In this document: positions 10,155 through 21,192 of the stretch, one piece after another
Layout of the letters: each line of letters opens with the position of its first letter
How positions within the stretch are numbered: the stretch's first letter is position 1
NCBI GenBank assembly: GCA_008477525.1
Contig: SPDT01000006.1
Span: forward strand, 1,205,501 to 1,269,500
Origin: Hypomyces perniciosus
Lineage: Eukaryota > Ascomycota > Sordariomycetes > Hypocreales > Hypocreaceae
Reading direction: 5' to 3'
DNA: 64,000 nucleotides
Program-made: the position numbers and the translations under genes
The notes under the pieces: generated by a model
Database searches by the model: none
Seen by the model: only the letters and a program-made list of their open reading frames with translations
Told to the model about the DNA's origin: nothing

Positions 10155-11601
10155 ATGCCTTCCCAACAGCCCGAGAAGGTCCTGGGCATGCCGGTAAGTT
10201 GATTTTCTGAAATGCCTCGTTCTGCTGTCCCCCGCCATCAGGGGCCCTTCAACATCGAGAAAATCGAGCAACATATCAATTGGATCGTCTCAATTACATC
10301 GACGTGTTGGGCGACGACCACTTGAGGAGTTGTTTTCGGTGTTGATGGATGTCTGTTGTGGTGTGGTGGTTGGCAGAAAAATTTTCCGCGCGGCGTTTGC
10401 ACTCTGAAACACAATTGCTAACTGATGCTTTCTACCACAGCCCTTCGTGGCCGACTTCTTGAGTACGTTGCCACCAATGTCTCCCCCGATCGAGAGTAGC
10501 CTCGATCATCGTGGTTATTCCTTGCAATCGACCACGACTTGCAACAACATGCCTTCAAAATTCGGATGGAACTAACATTTCCTCACAGTGGGTGGTGTCT
10601 CCGCCGCCGTCTCGAAGACTGCCGCCGCTCCCATCGAGCGTGTCAAGCTTCTCATCCAGAACCAGGTATGTTTGTCCTTGCTGGTATCTCAGCATCAACT
10701 TGGTCTCCGATGCAAAGACTGACCAATTGAAAAGGATGAGATGATCAAGTCTGGTCGTCTTGAGCGCCGCTACAACGGCATCAGCGACTGCTTCAAGCGC
10801 ACTGCCGCTGATGAGGGTGTTCTCAGCCTGTGGCGTGGTAACACTGCCAACGTCATCCGATACTTCCCTACCCAGGCCCTGAACTTCGCTTTCCGTGACA
10901 AGTTCAAGAAGCTGTTCGGCTTCAAGAAGGAGCGTGATGGCTATGCCATGTGGATGGTTGGCAACCTGGCCTCCGGTGGTGTACGTTGACCCTGTCCCCA
11001 TAGCTCGAATCGTTCGGTGTACTAATCTTTGCTTTAGGCTGCTGGTGCCACTTCTATGCTTTTCGTCTACTCCCTTGACTACGCTCGTACCCGTCTGGCC
11101 AACGACGCCAAGTCCGCCAAGAAGGGTGGTGAGCGTCAGTTCAACGGTCTGGTTGATGTCTACCGCAAGACCCTCGCCTCTGACGGTATTGCCGGTCTGT
11201 ACCGTGGTTTCATGCCCTCCGTCGCTGGTATCATCGTCTACCGTGGTCTGTACTTCGGTCTCTATGACTCCATCAAGCCTGTCCTCCTCGTCGGTTCCCT
11301 CGCCAACAACTTCCTGGCCTCGTTCGCTCTCGGTTGGTGCGTCACCACCGCTGCCGGTATCGCTGCCTATCCTCTTGACACTATCCGACGACGAATGATG
11401 ATGACCTCTGGTGAGGCTGTCAAGTACAAGAACTCCCTCGATGCCGCCCGCCAGATCATTGCCAAGAACGGTGTCAAGTCCCTCTTCAACGGTGCTGGTG
11501 CCAACATTCTCCGTGGTGTTGCCGGTGCTGGTGTCCTGTCCATCTACGATCAGCTCCAGCTCATCCTCTTCGGAAAGGCCTTCTCCGGCGGCTCTGGTTA
11601 A
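10155..11601 (+). CDS. Mitochondrial ADP/ATP carrier
   Basis: Five exons (10155-10193, 10441-10462, 10589-10665, 10735-10980, 11038-11601) give a 315-residue mitochondrial carrier. The three tandem repeats show their signatures at [21 protein letters not shown] and PLDTIRRRM. The family-diagnostic RRRMMM hexapeptide, unique to ADP/ATP translocases, is near residue 245-250. The protein exchanges cytosolic ADP for matrix ATP across the inner membrane. The N-terminus ([13 protein letters not shown], then [20 protein letters not shown]) matches the start of fungal AAC proteins. Four small introns crowd the 5' third, including a 22-nt second exon, a pattern seen in highly expressed fungal genes. 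Codon use is extremely biased. The opposite strand shows a long spurious ORF caused by this bias. Confidence 0.96.
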
Positions 11602-12149
11602 ATTCCTTTTCCTACGTTCTGTATAGACTCCGCATGCGCTTGAAGGGCATGGAGATGGGTAATTGGCCAGCTGGGTGTGTAATGCGGCGTCCACTGGTTA
11701 ATAAAAATGGAGAGACTGGTATTGAGGGAAGTTGGGGCCAGATATCCCGACCTGTGTAACAGTTGCTATTTACGGGTTAGACTGGCATTGGCATGGCGTA
11801 TTAGTCGTTTTGGCTCTGCCGTGCTTCCTAGGTCGCTGTAATTTATACACCATGCAAGTTCCCTTGATTTATATCTTCATAGTTGCCCTGTTGCATTGGT
11901 GAATCTGCATGATCGGTTCACGATACTGACCTTGGTGGTGCTCTGCAAGGAAAAATTTCCGGTGCCCGTACCTGCTGACTAAGCCAAACCAATTGCAGCC
12001 TTGTTTACTTCCTGGGCAGGCGGCGTTATCCAGAGTTGCTTCGTAGTCTTCGCTTTTATTTATCAAGAGTCGACTGTACCCGTAGTTCCGTGGTATTGAC
12101 TCCTCGTTGCTCATAAGATCACGAATATCAACCGGATCAGATGTAGACA
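11602..12149. other. Intergenic region, carrier 3' end to MHF2
   Basis: This 548-bp gap between two same-direction genes has no supported gene. It must hold the carrier 3' UTR and the MHF2 promoter. Confidence 0.6.
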
Positions 12150-12618
12150 ATGCCGCCCAACAAATCATCATCCGGCGCCAGCCGTGGTCGCCCAGGAGGA
12201 AGCAAGAAAAAGCCATCCACAGGCAATGAATCAGAGTCTAGCAATCCATTCGAATCTTCAGACGACCAAGCTGGCGAGGAGAGTTTGCCGAAGCAGGGAA
12301 AGGCAGCGGATACAGATGAGGCGGAACCCGAGAAGTCTATCCCGAAGGAACTATTGACGAGAATCATGCATGAGTTCTTTACTAAGGAGGCGACGCGGAT
12401 ATCGAGAGATGCGAATGCGGCGGTGGGAAAGTATGTGGATATCTTTGTGAGGGAGGCGATTGCGAGGGCGGCAGCGGAGAAGAAGGGTGGATTTCTCGAG
12501 GTCAGTTTGTTTCTCTGGCGGATGGTTGTTGTGCGTTTGTGATGCTGATGCTGATGTTATTGTCCTGAAGGTCGAGGATTTGGAGAAGATTGCACCTCAA
12601 CTATTTCTGGATCTCTGA
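12150..12618 (+). CDS. mhf2: MHF2 / CENP-X histone-fold protein
   Basis: Two exons (12150-12500, 12571-12618) encode 132 residues. The N-terminal 65 residues are a basic then acidic low-complexity tail. The histone-fold region starts at IPKELLTRIMHEFFTKEATR and continues through ANAAVGKYVDIFVREAIARA to KGGFLEVEDLEKIAPQLFLDL, the conserved C-terminus of CENP-X. The intron is short (GTCAGT...TGAAG) and falls between GFLE and VEDLEK; without splicing the conserved end would be lost. CENP-X/MHF2 pairs with CENP-S/MHF1. The pair acts at the constitutive centromere network and with FANCM-type helicases at stalled forks. Its partner is not in the window. Confidence 0.92.
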
Positions 12619-14084
12619 AGAGAGATGATTCCTTGACACTTACGACCTCGGAGATGGCGATGGAGTGGACGTTTGTGGAAAAAAAGCCTACCGCTACTGT
12701 TATTGTGCCAAAGGGCTTTGAAGAAGACGATACCTGGATAGAAGAAAGAAGGAGAGAGAGGCATTTCGGAAAGAGTGTCACGATTAGGAGCAGAGGATGA
12801 AGGGTGGCGACATGGTGAGTTGAGGCAATTCGAAACATTCTTTTCAGGTCAGCCTGGAATTGTAATCTGGGGGACTACTTTCTTGTAAGAACTGGCGAAC
12901 GTTTTAAAGATAGAAAAGCCTGAGTAAAGAAGATGCATAATGGAGGACAATATCATATTCAGACACGGAAATTATCTGATCATTACGACATGAAACACAT
13001 GCATTCTCACAAAGTTGAATTGCGGCAGCTTGGGAATGGATTTTTAAATGCTCCATCATTGGACCCGATAGAGATCTACTTTCTGTATATCTTTGATATG
13101 AATTCTTTCATGCTGTAGGAGTATGGTATGGAGTTATCTACTTCATTTCTGGGCTAGTGGGCCTCGGCCGTTTTGCCCACAACTCTGTGGCTTTTGAGTT
13201 TTTGAACCGAGAACATTCAACATGTCCCGAATTCTCCGTTTCGTTTCTGGGAAAATTAAATGACCTCCGATGCCTATCATTTTGGAAATTTGAAAGGGAT
13301 GTTCGAAACATTTGGCATTTGACATTGACGTTGAGGTTGCAGCCACAAGGCCGCACCGCCTCGTGCGCCTATGGCCACTGAAACCCACCACGTCTCGCGT
13401 GTGTCGGAGGCATCGAGAGGTGAGGCAGATCCGACATCAGAACTCCTGAACCCCCTGGCTCGGCACTGTAAAACTAAGTGTGGCGTGGCTGCATGCGTGC
13501 AAATTCCGTAGTAAATAATAGTATCAAGTCAATGCTGAACCCCTTCACTATGCTATGCTGGGTTAATTGGCTGCAACCCTCTGACCTCACGCACTCCATA
13601 CAACAACAGCATGTAAGTGGTTCGTGGGCCACGGCGTTTCGACTTCCGTCAACGCCAAAACCTGTGGCCAAACATGTCTCATACACACCACGGATGGTCG
13701 TGATCCTAGCTCCTGGAAATACATAGTAGAGGTAGACCAGATGAAACCCCTAGGACTCGGCTTGCGAGGGGGGACGCATGAATAGGATAAAAACTATCGT
13801 GTTTCCCTCGTCTCCCGCTGGTCAGTTTCATTCCATCCATTCTCTATTCTGTCGTCCTTTGGGTTTTTTCTTTTCCTTTTTGTAACCGATTCTTCTTTTC
13901 TTCCTTATCCAGTTTGCATTATCCAAAGGCTAGCCCTTTGCTGCTCCTGTCGCTTCTGACTTTCCTCTCGTTCCAACGATTAAATAATCTTCTCTCTCTC
14001 TTCTCTCTCACTCCCTGGGAAGTCTGGTACTCTCTCTTTACTTAGGATCTTTTGTCTTCAGATACCCGAAAGCAAATCTTCAAG
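12619..14084. other. Intergenic region upstream of the cupredoxin gene
   Basis: These 1.47 kb carry no recognisable gene. The last 280 bp (about 13800-14080) are very T/C-rich with runs such as TCTTCTTTTCTTCC and CTCTCTCTTCTCTCTC, typical of pyrimidine-rich leaders of strongly expressed fungal genes. Confidence 0.6.
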
Positions 14085-14946
14085 ATGCATTTCACATCCC
14101 TTGCTCTCGCGGCCCTGGTGAGCGTTGCTCAGGGTGAGCCCCTTCAACCCAATTGGATCTATAAGACGTTGCCATCCTAACATTTGATCCTCTCAGCCAC
14201 TAATGTTCAAGTCGTCGCTGTTGGAAAGAGCCCCATGAACGGCGCAGTCACTCTCGAGTACTTCCCCCAGAAGATCAAGGCCGAAGCCGGCACCATGGTG
14301 CAGTTCCAGTTCTGGGCCGGCAACCACACTGTTACTCAGTCTGACTTTGACCACCCCTGCCAACCCATCTCGTCCGTCAACAGCTCCGCCAAAGGCATCT
14401 GGTCAAGCTTTATGCCCGTTGCTGCCAGCCAGTCCAAGAAAGAGATCCCCGTCTTCACCGTCATGGTCAACGACACGAAGCCCATCTGGCTCTTCTGTAG
14501 CCAAGGCAACCACTGTCAGAAGGGCATGGCCATGGTGATTAACGAGAAGTGAGTTCTCCCCCCCGCAAACCTCCATGGGGCATTTGTGGCTGACTTGTAA
14601 CAGCACTGGTGCCAATGCCACTCGCTCCCTTGAGAACTACAAGAACGCCGCTGCTGGAACATCCGGAGGCAGCTATGGTGGCGGCAAGGGTGGCGGATAC
14701 GGCGGCGGCTACAACAACTCCACTGGTGGCGGCGGCGGAAGCGACAACAACGGAGGCAACGGAGGCAACGGAGGCAGTGGAGGCAGTCAAGGCACCGGCA
14801 GCAATGGCGGCAGCGGCCCTACCCCGACCAACACCGGCGGCTCCGCTGCATCTACTTCCCCCGTCGCCGTCAGCGGTGCCGCGAACCTGGGCGTCTCTAG
14901 CAGCCTGCTGGTCGTTTTGGGCGGTGCTTTCTTTGCTTTCTTGTAA
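14085..14946 (+). CDS. Secreted GPI-anchored cupredoxin-like protein
   Basis: Three exons (14085-14133, 14197-14548, 14604-14946) give 247 residues. A signal peptide (MHFTSLALAALVSVAQA) precedes a cupredoxin domain at about residues 20-135. Candidate type-1 copper ligands are the His in FWAGNHTVTQSDFDHPC and the Cys, His and Met in FCSQGNHCQKGMAMVI. Next comes a Gly/Ser/Asn-rich stalk of about 60 residues with GGYGGGYNNSTGGG-like repeats. The C-terminus is hydrophobic (ANLGVSSSLLVVLGGAFFAFL) and fits a GPI-attachment signal. Family knowledge: fungi have many such cell-surface 'extracellular serine-rich/cupredoxin' proteins of mostly unknown function. A cell-wall copper or redox role is inference. 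The first intron lies right after the signal peptide. Confidence 0.88.
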
Positions 14947-15386
14947 AGTGGCATCGGGGCAATGACGTGGCGCGTGGAGGAGGCATGATGGCGAGGAGTA
15001 CTTGTAATACCATATGGGATCTTATTCATACCTGCATCTACTTGCAAGCCAAGGTTTTTCATTTCGTTTTGAACTGGGATAGACGTCTCCGTTCTGTTTT
15101 AGCTTTTGTTGAGAGAGAGAGAGAGAGAGAGAGAGGATGAGAAACAAAGGACACTGGGTTAGTCATGTCTGTAATAGTATCTGGATACTTGAATGAAATT
15201 TGAGGAGTTGAATCTGAATATGACCTTGGCTTATGATGAACCCTTTCCACTGATCATCTTTGTAAATGGCTGCTGGTTGGAAGACCTCACCATCGGATAC
15301 CTGGATCACAAGTTGATGCAAAGAAGGGGCTTGAAGATTATGATTCATGGATATCGTTGCTGAATCCTGGATTCCATCTCCTTCGT
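14947..15386. other. Convergent 3' region with (GA)n tract
   Basis: This 440-bp gap lies between converging stop codons. It includes a pure GA dinucleotide run of about 12 units at 15111-15134. No gene is seen. Confidence 0.65.
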
Positions 15387-16251
15387 TTACTTTTCGCCAT
15401 TGCGCGGCTTCCTTTTTTGCCTCCCCTTTTGCGCCGGCTCACAAAGCGCTCGCTTGGGCAACTTTTCCAACCAGTCCTTTTCCCGCTTCACATACCCCAC
15501 CTTGTGATACTTATGGCTATTGCCAAAGAAATTGACCCAATGCTCCAGTGCACTATGAACCCTCTTCTTAGCCGCCGCCAATTCCTCGGCCTTGAGTTGC
15601 TCCATCTCGGCGGTGGTCCACTGGGCGTCAGTCTCCGGGTCGTCGAGCGGCAGGTACATCTCCTCTACGCCGCGCATGTCCGGTGTGCGATCGTCGGCGA
15701 AACATCCTGTCACGTAGGCGCGCGCGGCGTCGCAGCCGGCGAAGTAGTTGTAGGATCCACCAGGTCCGTAGATGTGTCGGCCGCGGGAGACGTCGAAGAT
15801 GGTGCCGTTGATGGCGAGATAGACAGGCTTGGAGGCATCTTTGCCGTCGTAGGCAGTGAGCTCCTCGGGCGTTAGATATATCGGACCTTCCTATGGAGCC
15901 ATTAGCAAGGGGTTACGGAGTATATGCCGTTGAAATACCCCGCGACGGCATCTGAGCACAAGGGCATGGGAGGGAGGATGTAGGTACCAGCTGGGCTTTC
16001 CACCACGCGACTTTCAGGTAGTTGGGCTTGTCCTTCATGCCCCAGAAGAGACTCTCTCCGCTGCTGATGACATAGCTCAGGGCACACGAGGCAACGAAGA
16101 GGAAGCTCAGGACACGGAGGATGTCCAACCACGGGGAGTACGTGTCATCATCGTCGTCGTCTTTTCGTCTGGATTTGGAGGTCTTCTCGGTCTTCTTGGG
16201 CTCCTCTTCGGCAGCCTGTTGCTTCCGCTGGCGCAGTTCCGAGTCAGCCAT
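15387..16251 (-). CDS. Membrane-anchored cytochrome b5-like heme/steroid-binding (MAPR) protein
   Basis: Two exons (16251-15988 and 15890-15387) give 255 residues. The N-terminus is highly charged, with ELRQRKQQAAEEEPKK and a run of six Asp. A single membrane segment follows at about residues 46-66 (DILRVLSFLFVASCALSYVI). The second exon opens with IYLTPEELTAYDGKDASKPV, then VYLAINGTIFDVSRGRHIYG and GGSYNYFAGCDAARAYVTGCF, the MAPR/Dap1 variant of the cytochrome b5 fold. Family members bind heme and support P450 enzymes of sterol synthesis. The C-terminal 70 residues (WVNFFGNSHKYHKVGYVKRE) also fit long fungal MAPR proteins. The exact substrate and partner are unknown. It is divergent from the coiled-coil gene. 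Confidence 0.88.
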
Positions 16252-16756
16252 GGCGGGCCGGTATCTTGCCAATGTACTCGTATTCGAAGAAAAGAAGAAG
16301 AAACGGCTCCCAAGGGTCAATTAGGGATGATGACGGAGCATGCATATCATTGTGTGACGCAGAGCTTCTATCCCTAACGCAGGCGATACGATTGGTTTAC
16401 TCCGGACACTCCGGTGAGTCGGACAGGTATAACCGAATTGGGCAGGCGGTGGCAGATCTAAAGTTACCTTGATACTAGAAATACACCAGGCGTGCAGATA
16501 GCTTCCTTCGGGTTGCAAGGTTGGGCATCACCTGATGGGTCGTCACCGCAGCAACGCGACCACATGGCACAACTTTTTTGGTGGCTGCTCCGTAAACAGC
16601 ACACGCATTAGCACCTAACAGCTTCAGCACCAAGTCATCCCAACAAGCTTTCTACCAACGCTGCCCGTTATCCAGGCCGGACCAAATCTTCTCTTCTTCA
16701 CATTGAAACGAAACGGCAAAATCACAGTGGCATTTCCTTCTGCAAATTACACGCAA
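16252..16756. other. Divergent intergenic region (MAPR gene / coiled-coil gene)
   Basis: The 505 bp between two divergent start codons should hold both promoters. No ORF with coding character was found. Confidence 0.6.
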
Positions 16757-18758
16757 ATGGAAGCAGCACAGGTGAGCCGGCCAGGCTCCCCCGCCACGGC
16801 TGGCGGGCCCCTCCAAATGGCAACGCCTGATCGTATCAATCAATGCCGCGAGTCTATCTTCGCTGCTCTCCGTGTCGAGGGCTGGGATAGCTCTGTGACC
16901 GACAAGATCAGCCAGTTTAACAACCTCAGTGCACAGTCGAAGCACCTCGAACGCAAGACGGCGGATGCGGCTCTGAAGCGAGCCGTGCTGGGACGAGAGG
17001 AGGCCGAGGGTGAGCTGCGGCGGCTCAAGGAGGATATGAAATTGCTGCAGCAGGCCATTGACGAAGGCAAGGAGCGAGAAAGGAGAGTGGGCGAGCGATT
17101 GGAAACGATCATGGTAAGCAATCGTCCTCCCATGCTGCTCACCCCTATCTGGATGTACCAATTGGTATGTATATGATCGTCCTTGCTGACTCATGCCACA
17201 GGAAAACTATGGACGTGCCAAGGAGACGCATGCACATACCCAAGCCCTTTGGGAAAAGGAGATCCGACGGGCGAGGAAGGAGAATTTCAAGGCCCAGTCA
17301 TCGATCGTCAAGCTCCAGGAAGAACTCAAGTCTGCACGCGCTGCCGAAAAGGCGCTTGAGGAAAAACTACAACGCGAAAAGGAGAGGAGCCACGTACGAG
17401 AACAAGAAGCCTTCCAGGCGAGGTATCAGATTGTTAGCGTACAGGAGCAGCTGGACCAGGCACTTGAGCGAATCAAGCTGGTCGAGCAGGAACGAGATGC
17501 ATACAAGACGGCGGCCAAAAACGAAGAGATTGCTCGTCTCGCAGCTGAAGGTCGAATCCCACTGCCAGCGCCTGAAGATCCCGATGACGAGTTTGCATCT
17601 CCAAAGAAGAAAACGAACGGCAGAAAAATAAGATGCAGGGACCCCCGAGTCTCGTTGACGACCATGGAAATTGTCTCATCGGCTGCTAGTGAACTGGAAA
17701 TTGAGCAGCTCGCCGAGCAAGTCCAGTGGGAAAGACAGCGAGCCGACCGTGCCCAGGAGATGATCGAGTTTATGCAGGCTGAGTGTCAAATGCACTGCTG
17801 CCCTTGCTCCAAGTCGAAGCGACGAACCAGCATGCTGGCTACGCGGCACACCTCTCGATCAAGCCCTAAAGCTGCGGCGCCTTCTGCCCAGGGTAGCCCT
17901 AGGGACAAGGGGGACGAGGACAAGTTGGCCTCTCCATCGCCTAAAGTGAGCCCGTCACGCCTCCGGGAGCCGGGGTCTGATTCTCGATTGGAGCCACACA
18001 AATCGAGAAAGGCACCTAGACAAAGCACCATCTTTTGCCCCAAGGAGGGCATCTTTCGCACAGTCTCCGAGCAAGAGGCTGCAGAACTGAGGGCCCAGCG
18101 AGAGGCAGAGATAGCGGTCGATGCTCAGGAGAAGGAGGCTCAACCTGAGCCGCCTACTGCCGATGAGGAGGAAGTGAATCCTCGTATTTTCGCAAGAACA
18201 CCGTCTGTGGAACCCCCGACATTTGCCCTTCTAGGCCAGGACCGAACTTCGCTCATGTCCCTCATCGATGCTCCTCGAGGTGGTGCGCGTCCTGATCCTA
18301 TGCCCACCATTTACAGCATCCCTACCATTCCGGACGACGAGCCAGCCCAGATGAAGGCAGTGCCGCACGAGGCGGAAGAAGAACAAGAAGAGCAGGGACA
18401 TTATTACCAGCGCCGGCGATCAAGTGAGTCGCGTCCTCCCATATCAGCGGCTATCTACACCGTGACCACGACGACAACGGTGCCAGTCCGGGATTCCCGA
18501 TCCAGCTCCTCAAACTTCAGCCAGAAGCTACGAACATCATCTAACTGTAGCAACGCTAGCTTCGACCTTTCGGATCCAGCAATGACCCCGACCATGACTC
18601 GTGAGGAGGCGCTGGCCAAGATCCGCGAGAGAAGGGGCCGCGCAAAGAGTGTCGCACAAGGCACTATAACGCCACACAACAAGACCGTACAAGGTGTGGA
18701 AAGGAGGTACACGAGCGTACCTTCGGGTAATGTTACGAGCAAGCCCAAGAGGTCATAA
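16757..18758 (+). CDS. Long coiled-coil protein, function not established
   Basis: Two exons (16757-17113, 17202-18758) join in frame to 637 residues; a second ATG at 16817 is an alternative start. The conserved-looking N-terminus MATPDRINQCRESIFAALRV begins a largely helical region with heptad character through about residue 275. It contains ENYGRAKETHAHTQALWEKE, VKLQEELKSARAAEKALEEK and VQEQLDQALERIKLVEQERD. A central CCPCSK Cys cluster and a Ser/Pro-rich, Arg/Lys-rich tail to the C-terminus follow. The tail has many SP/TP sites. The pattern resembles fungal spindle-pole-body-associated coiled-coil proteins of the SnaD type, but this is only an impression. It could be any cytoskeletal scaffold. 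The intron (GTAAGC...CACAG) is required to keep the coiled coil continuous. Confidence 0.82.
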
Positions 18759-19617
18759 TGGAAGCTCCTATTCTCATATGTTTTTGATGATGGCGTACGT
18801 TGGAGGCTGTTTTAATGATTGTTTGGATTCGAAGATTCTGTACAGGGATCCCAGCCATGTTGGATTCGGCATTAGACTGCTTGCCATTTTCCCATTTCTC
18901 ATTTCCTCTTGTCATGGATTTTTGTTTTCGGAAAGGAAGGACACTTGAAGCGCTGGCGAAGGCGGCGTTGGTTGTTTCTTTCTTGGTGTTCTAGGTCTCC
19001 TTTCTATTTTTAGTACGACTGTCATGGGCGGCAAATTGTGTGTTTAGATGCCTTTCTGTCTCTCTCATTAAAGCATTCTTATCGTTTATGATTTCTCTCA
19101 CTCTAGGTTGTGTTCGCATTTCTACGTACGGCGTAAAACCTCTTCCAAGACCCAATCCAATGGACGTCTTTCTATAGATGTGATTGCTCTCGAGGTGTGA
19201 CAAGCATCAACGGTCAGATGCAAGATGAGCGAGCCTTTCTCAGCGGAGTGAGTATCTCAGCCAACACGCCCGAGGGGAAAGGAGGCGTATGGGAGAGGAG
19301 AGTATTGTTAAGCCTTCTATTAATGTCAACGGAGAGTACAGATACAGGTCATGGAATGAATAGATGAAGCCTTTCTGACCGACCCTTTATTACCACCCAA
19401 TTTTAAATATCTTGGCTGTTTCGTTCCCATTGGTTCTAGGGAGCGCCACGATGTTACACAGCGACTCTCGAAGAGGCAACCTGCGTAACACCTCCTATGG
19501 TTCGCATCTCCTTTTCTCAGGGGTTGTTCTTTGATTAAAAAGGCAACCATCTCCGTGTTACCAGTACATACTACTCGGTAACACCACCAGCCGCACTGGG
19601 CAATACAATACGACAAG
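18759..19617. other. Intergenic region
   Basis: Nothing recognisable is seen in 859 bp between two same-direction genes. It is the left boundary of the less conserved kinase-rich stretch. Confidence 0.6.
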
Positions 19618-21192
19618 ATGACAGGCGACACCGCACGCCCTCAGCTTCTGGCTGACTGCTCCAAGACGCTTCGAGCTTGCAGTCTGGTTTGCACACAACT
19701 CGAACACTGGGCTTCAAGGCAGTCATCGTCGAATTCACTACTCATCACCCTATCCAAGGAGCGGATCCAACTTTTGGTCAAAACAACACGCCCTTTGCTG
19801 GACAATCTTACGCAGGCCACAAACGCTTCGAGTCCGCTTCAAGTGAACCTCAAACTGCTGTCCGACGTCGAAGCGTCGATCTTGGAGGCAACCTACCTTC
19901 TCAACCTTTGCACAACGCCCGGAGTCGACCTTGAAGGGGACGATGATGCAATCAATGCCGTGTATGCGTCTATGCGCTTGGCTGACCATCCCCATCAAGT
20001 AATGGACGAGCCCCTTTATGACAAAGTTAAAGCCCGCCGATTCTGCGAGAACATGGTTCGAAGCTGTCTTGGCGCAGATGCCCAACATCCCAACCACCAG
20101 TGGGGGCTCCCGTCAACACCTCCGCCGGTATCGATGTGGTAGGTTTGAACTTCTGCTTGCCCTCTTATAACTGCAGGATTTGGATACTAACACCATCTTG
20201 TTCTGCTCCGAATTAGGAACCAATTCATCACTGCCTACGATAATGAATTCCGTCCTCGCTACGTTCATACCTATGATTCAGCCGATGCCGTGCCCTACAC
20301 TATCGACACATTGGCCGACCAAGCTCGCGGCAGCTATGGAATTGTGCAAAAAGTCGTGGGCAAGACGACAGGCGAGATATTCGCAGCAAAGTCATTCTCC
20401 TGCATTCTTTCCAACAGTAATCGGAAGAAGATTCTCAGAGAGATCGGCTGCATGGAGCTTTGCGTTCACCCAAACCTCATCGCCCTAGTAGAGGCATACG
20501 AGATCAAGGATGATCCCCAGAGCATCACCATCGTCACTGCTCCGTGGGCGCCATACACACTCCACAACTTCCTCATAGACGCCAACCCGAAGCGAAAGAC
20601 CCAATGCCCATGGTTCGAGCCTGGTGGCACGAATTCTGACCGCTGCATCTGGCGCATAATGAGTGAGCTTGCTTCTGCAGTGGCGTTTCTTCATGAGCGA
20701 TCCATAAAGCACAAGGACATCAAGCCCCAGAATATTCTTCTCTTTGGGGAATCCACGGACCGTGTTCGACCCATTATCACAGACGTGGGAGAAACCAAGA
20801 TTTTCAGATTGGGGATGAACACCGACCCCCAGAAGTCGTCCTTGGAGTATCTTGCTCCCGAGCAACTCCTGGAAACGGGGGCTGCGCAAAGCAGGCTCCC
20901 AGCAGACGTTTGGCAGTTGGGTTGTTGCTTCGCGATGCTCCTAGCCGTGGCAAGAGCTGGTCAATCGAGTCTCCTTTCATTATGGGACAGTTTCAGCAAC
21001 TCTGAACAGGGATGCTCGTGCAATATCGCAACTGATCATGAACGATTCATGGCCAGACTTCGATACCTTTGTGCAGGAGGGTCTGTTACACTGCAACTTG
21101 GGTATTTGGTTGTAGATCGGGTGCTGGATCGCGACCCATCAAGTCGACCCATCATATCCGAGGTTGGCGAGATGCTCCAAATGGTAGAGTAA
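19618..21192 (+). CDS. Atypical protein-kinase-like protein
   Basis: Two exons (19618-20138, 20217-21192) give 498 residues. The N-terminal 170 residues are helical with no known domain. The kinase fold starts near residue 205 with GSYGIVQKVVGKTTGEIFAA followed by a Lys-Ser (the AxK of subdomain II). The catalytic loop reads SIKHKDIKPQNILLF, with HKD in place of HRD. Subdomain VII reads ITDVGETKIF, with DVG in place of DFG. Subdomain VIII reads SLEYLAPEQL. The ATP-binding Lys, catalytic Asp and metal-binding Asp are thus all present, so activity is possible. It is intact, unlike its two broken kinase-like neighbours downstream. No close characterised family comes to mind. Substrates are unknown. 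Confidence 0.82.

Noticed and set aside
10555..11694. 379-codon minus-strand ORF across the ADP/ATP carrier gene
   Set aside because: It is the exact antisense of the strongly codon-biased carrier exons and ignores their introns; such shadow ORFs arise from C-ending codons. Its composition (Thr/Gly/Val/Glu-rich) matches no protein family.
14085..16251. Secondary-metabolite or nutrient gene cluster
   Set aside because: No synthase, transporter or pathway regulator is present; adjacent genes are housekeeping or structural.
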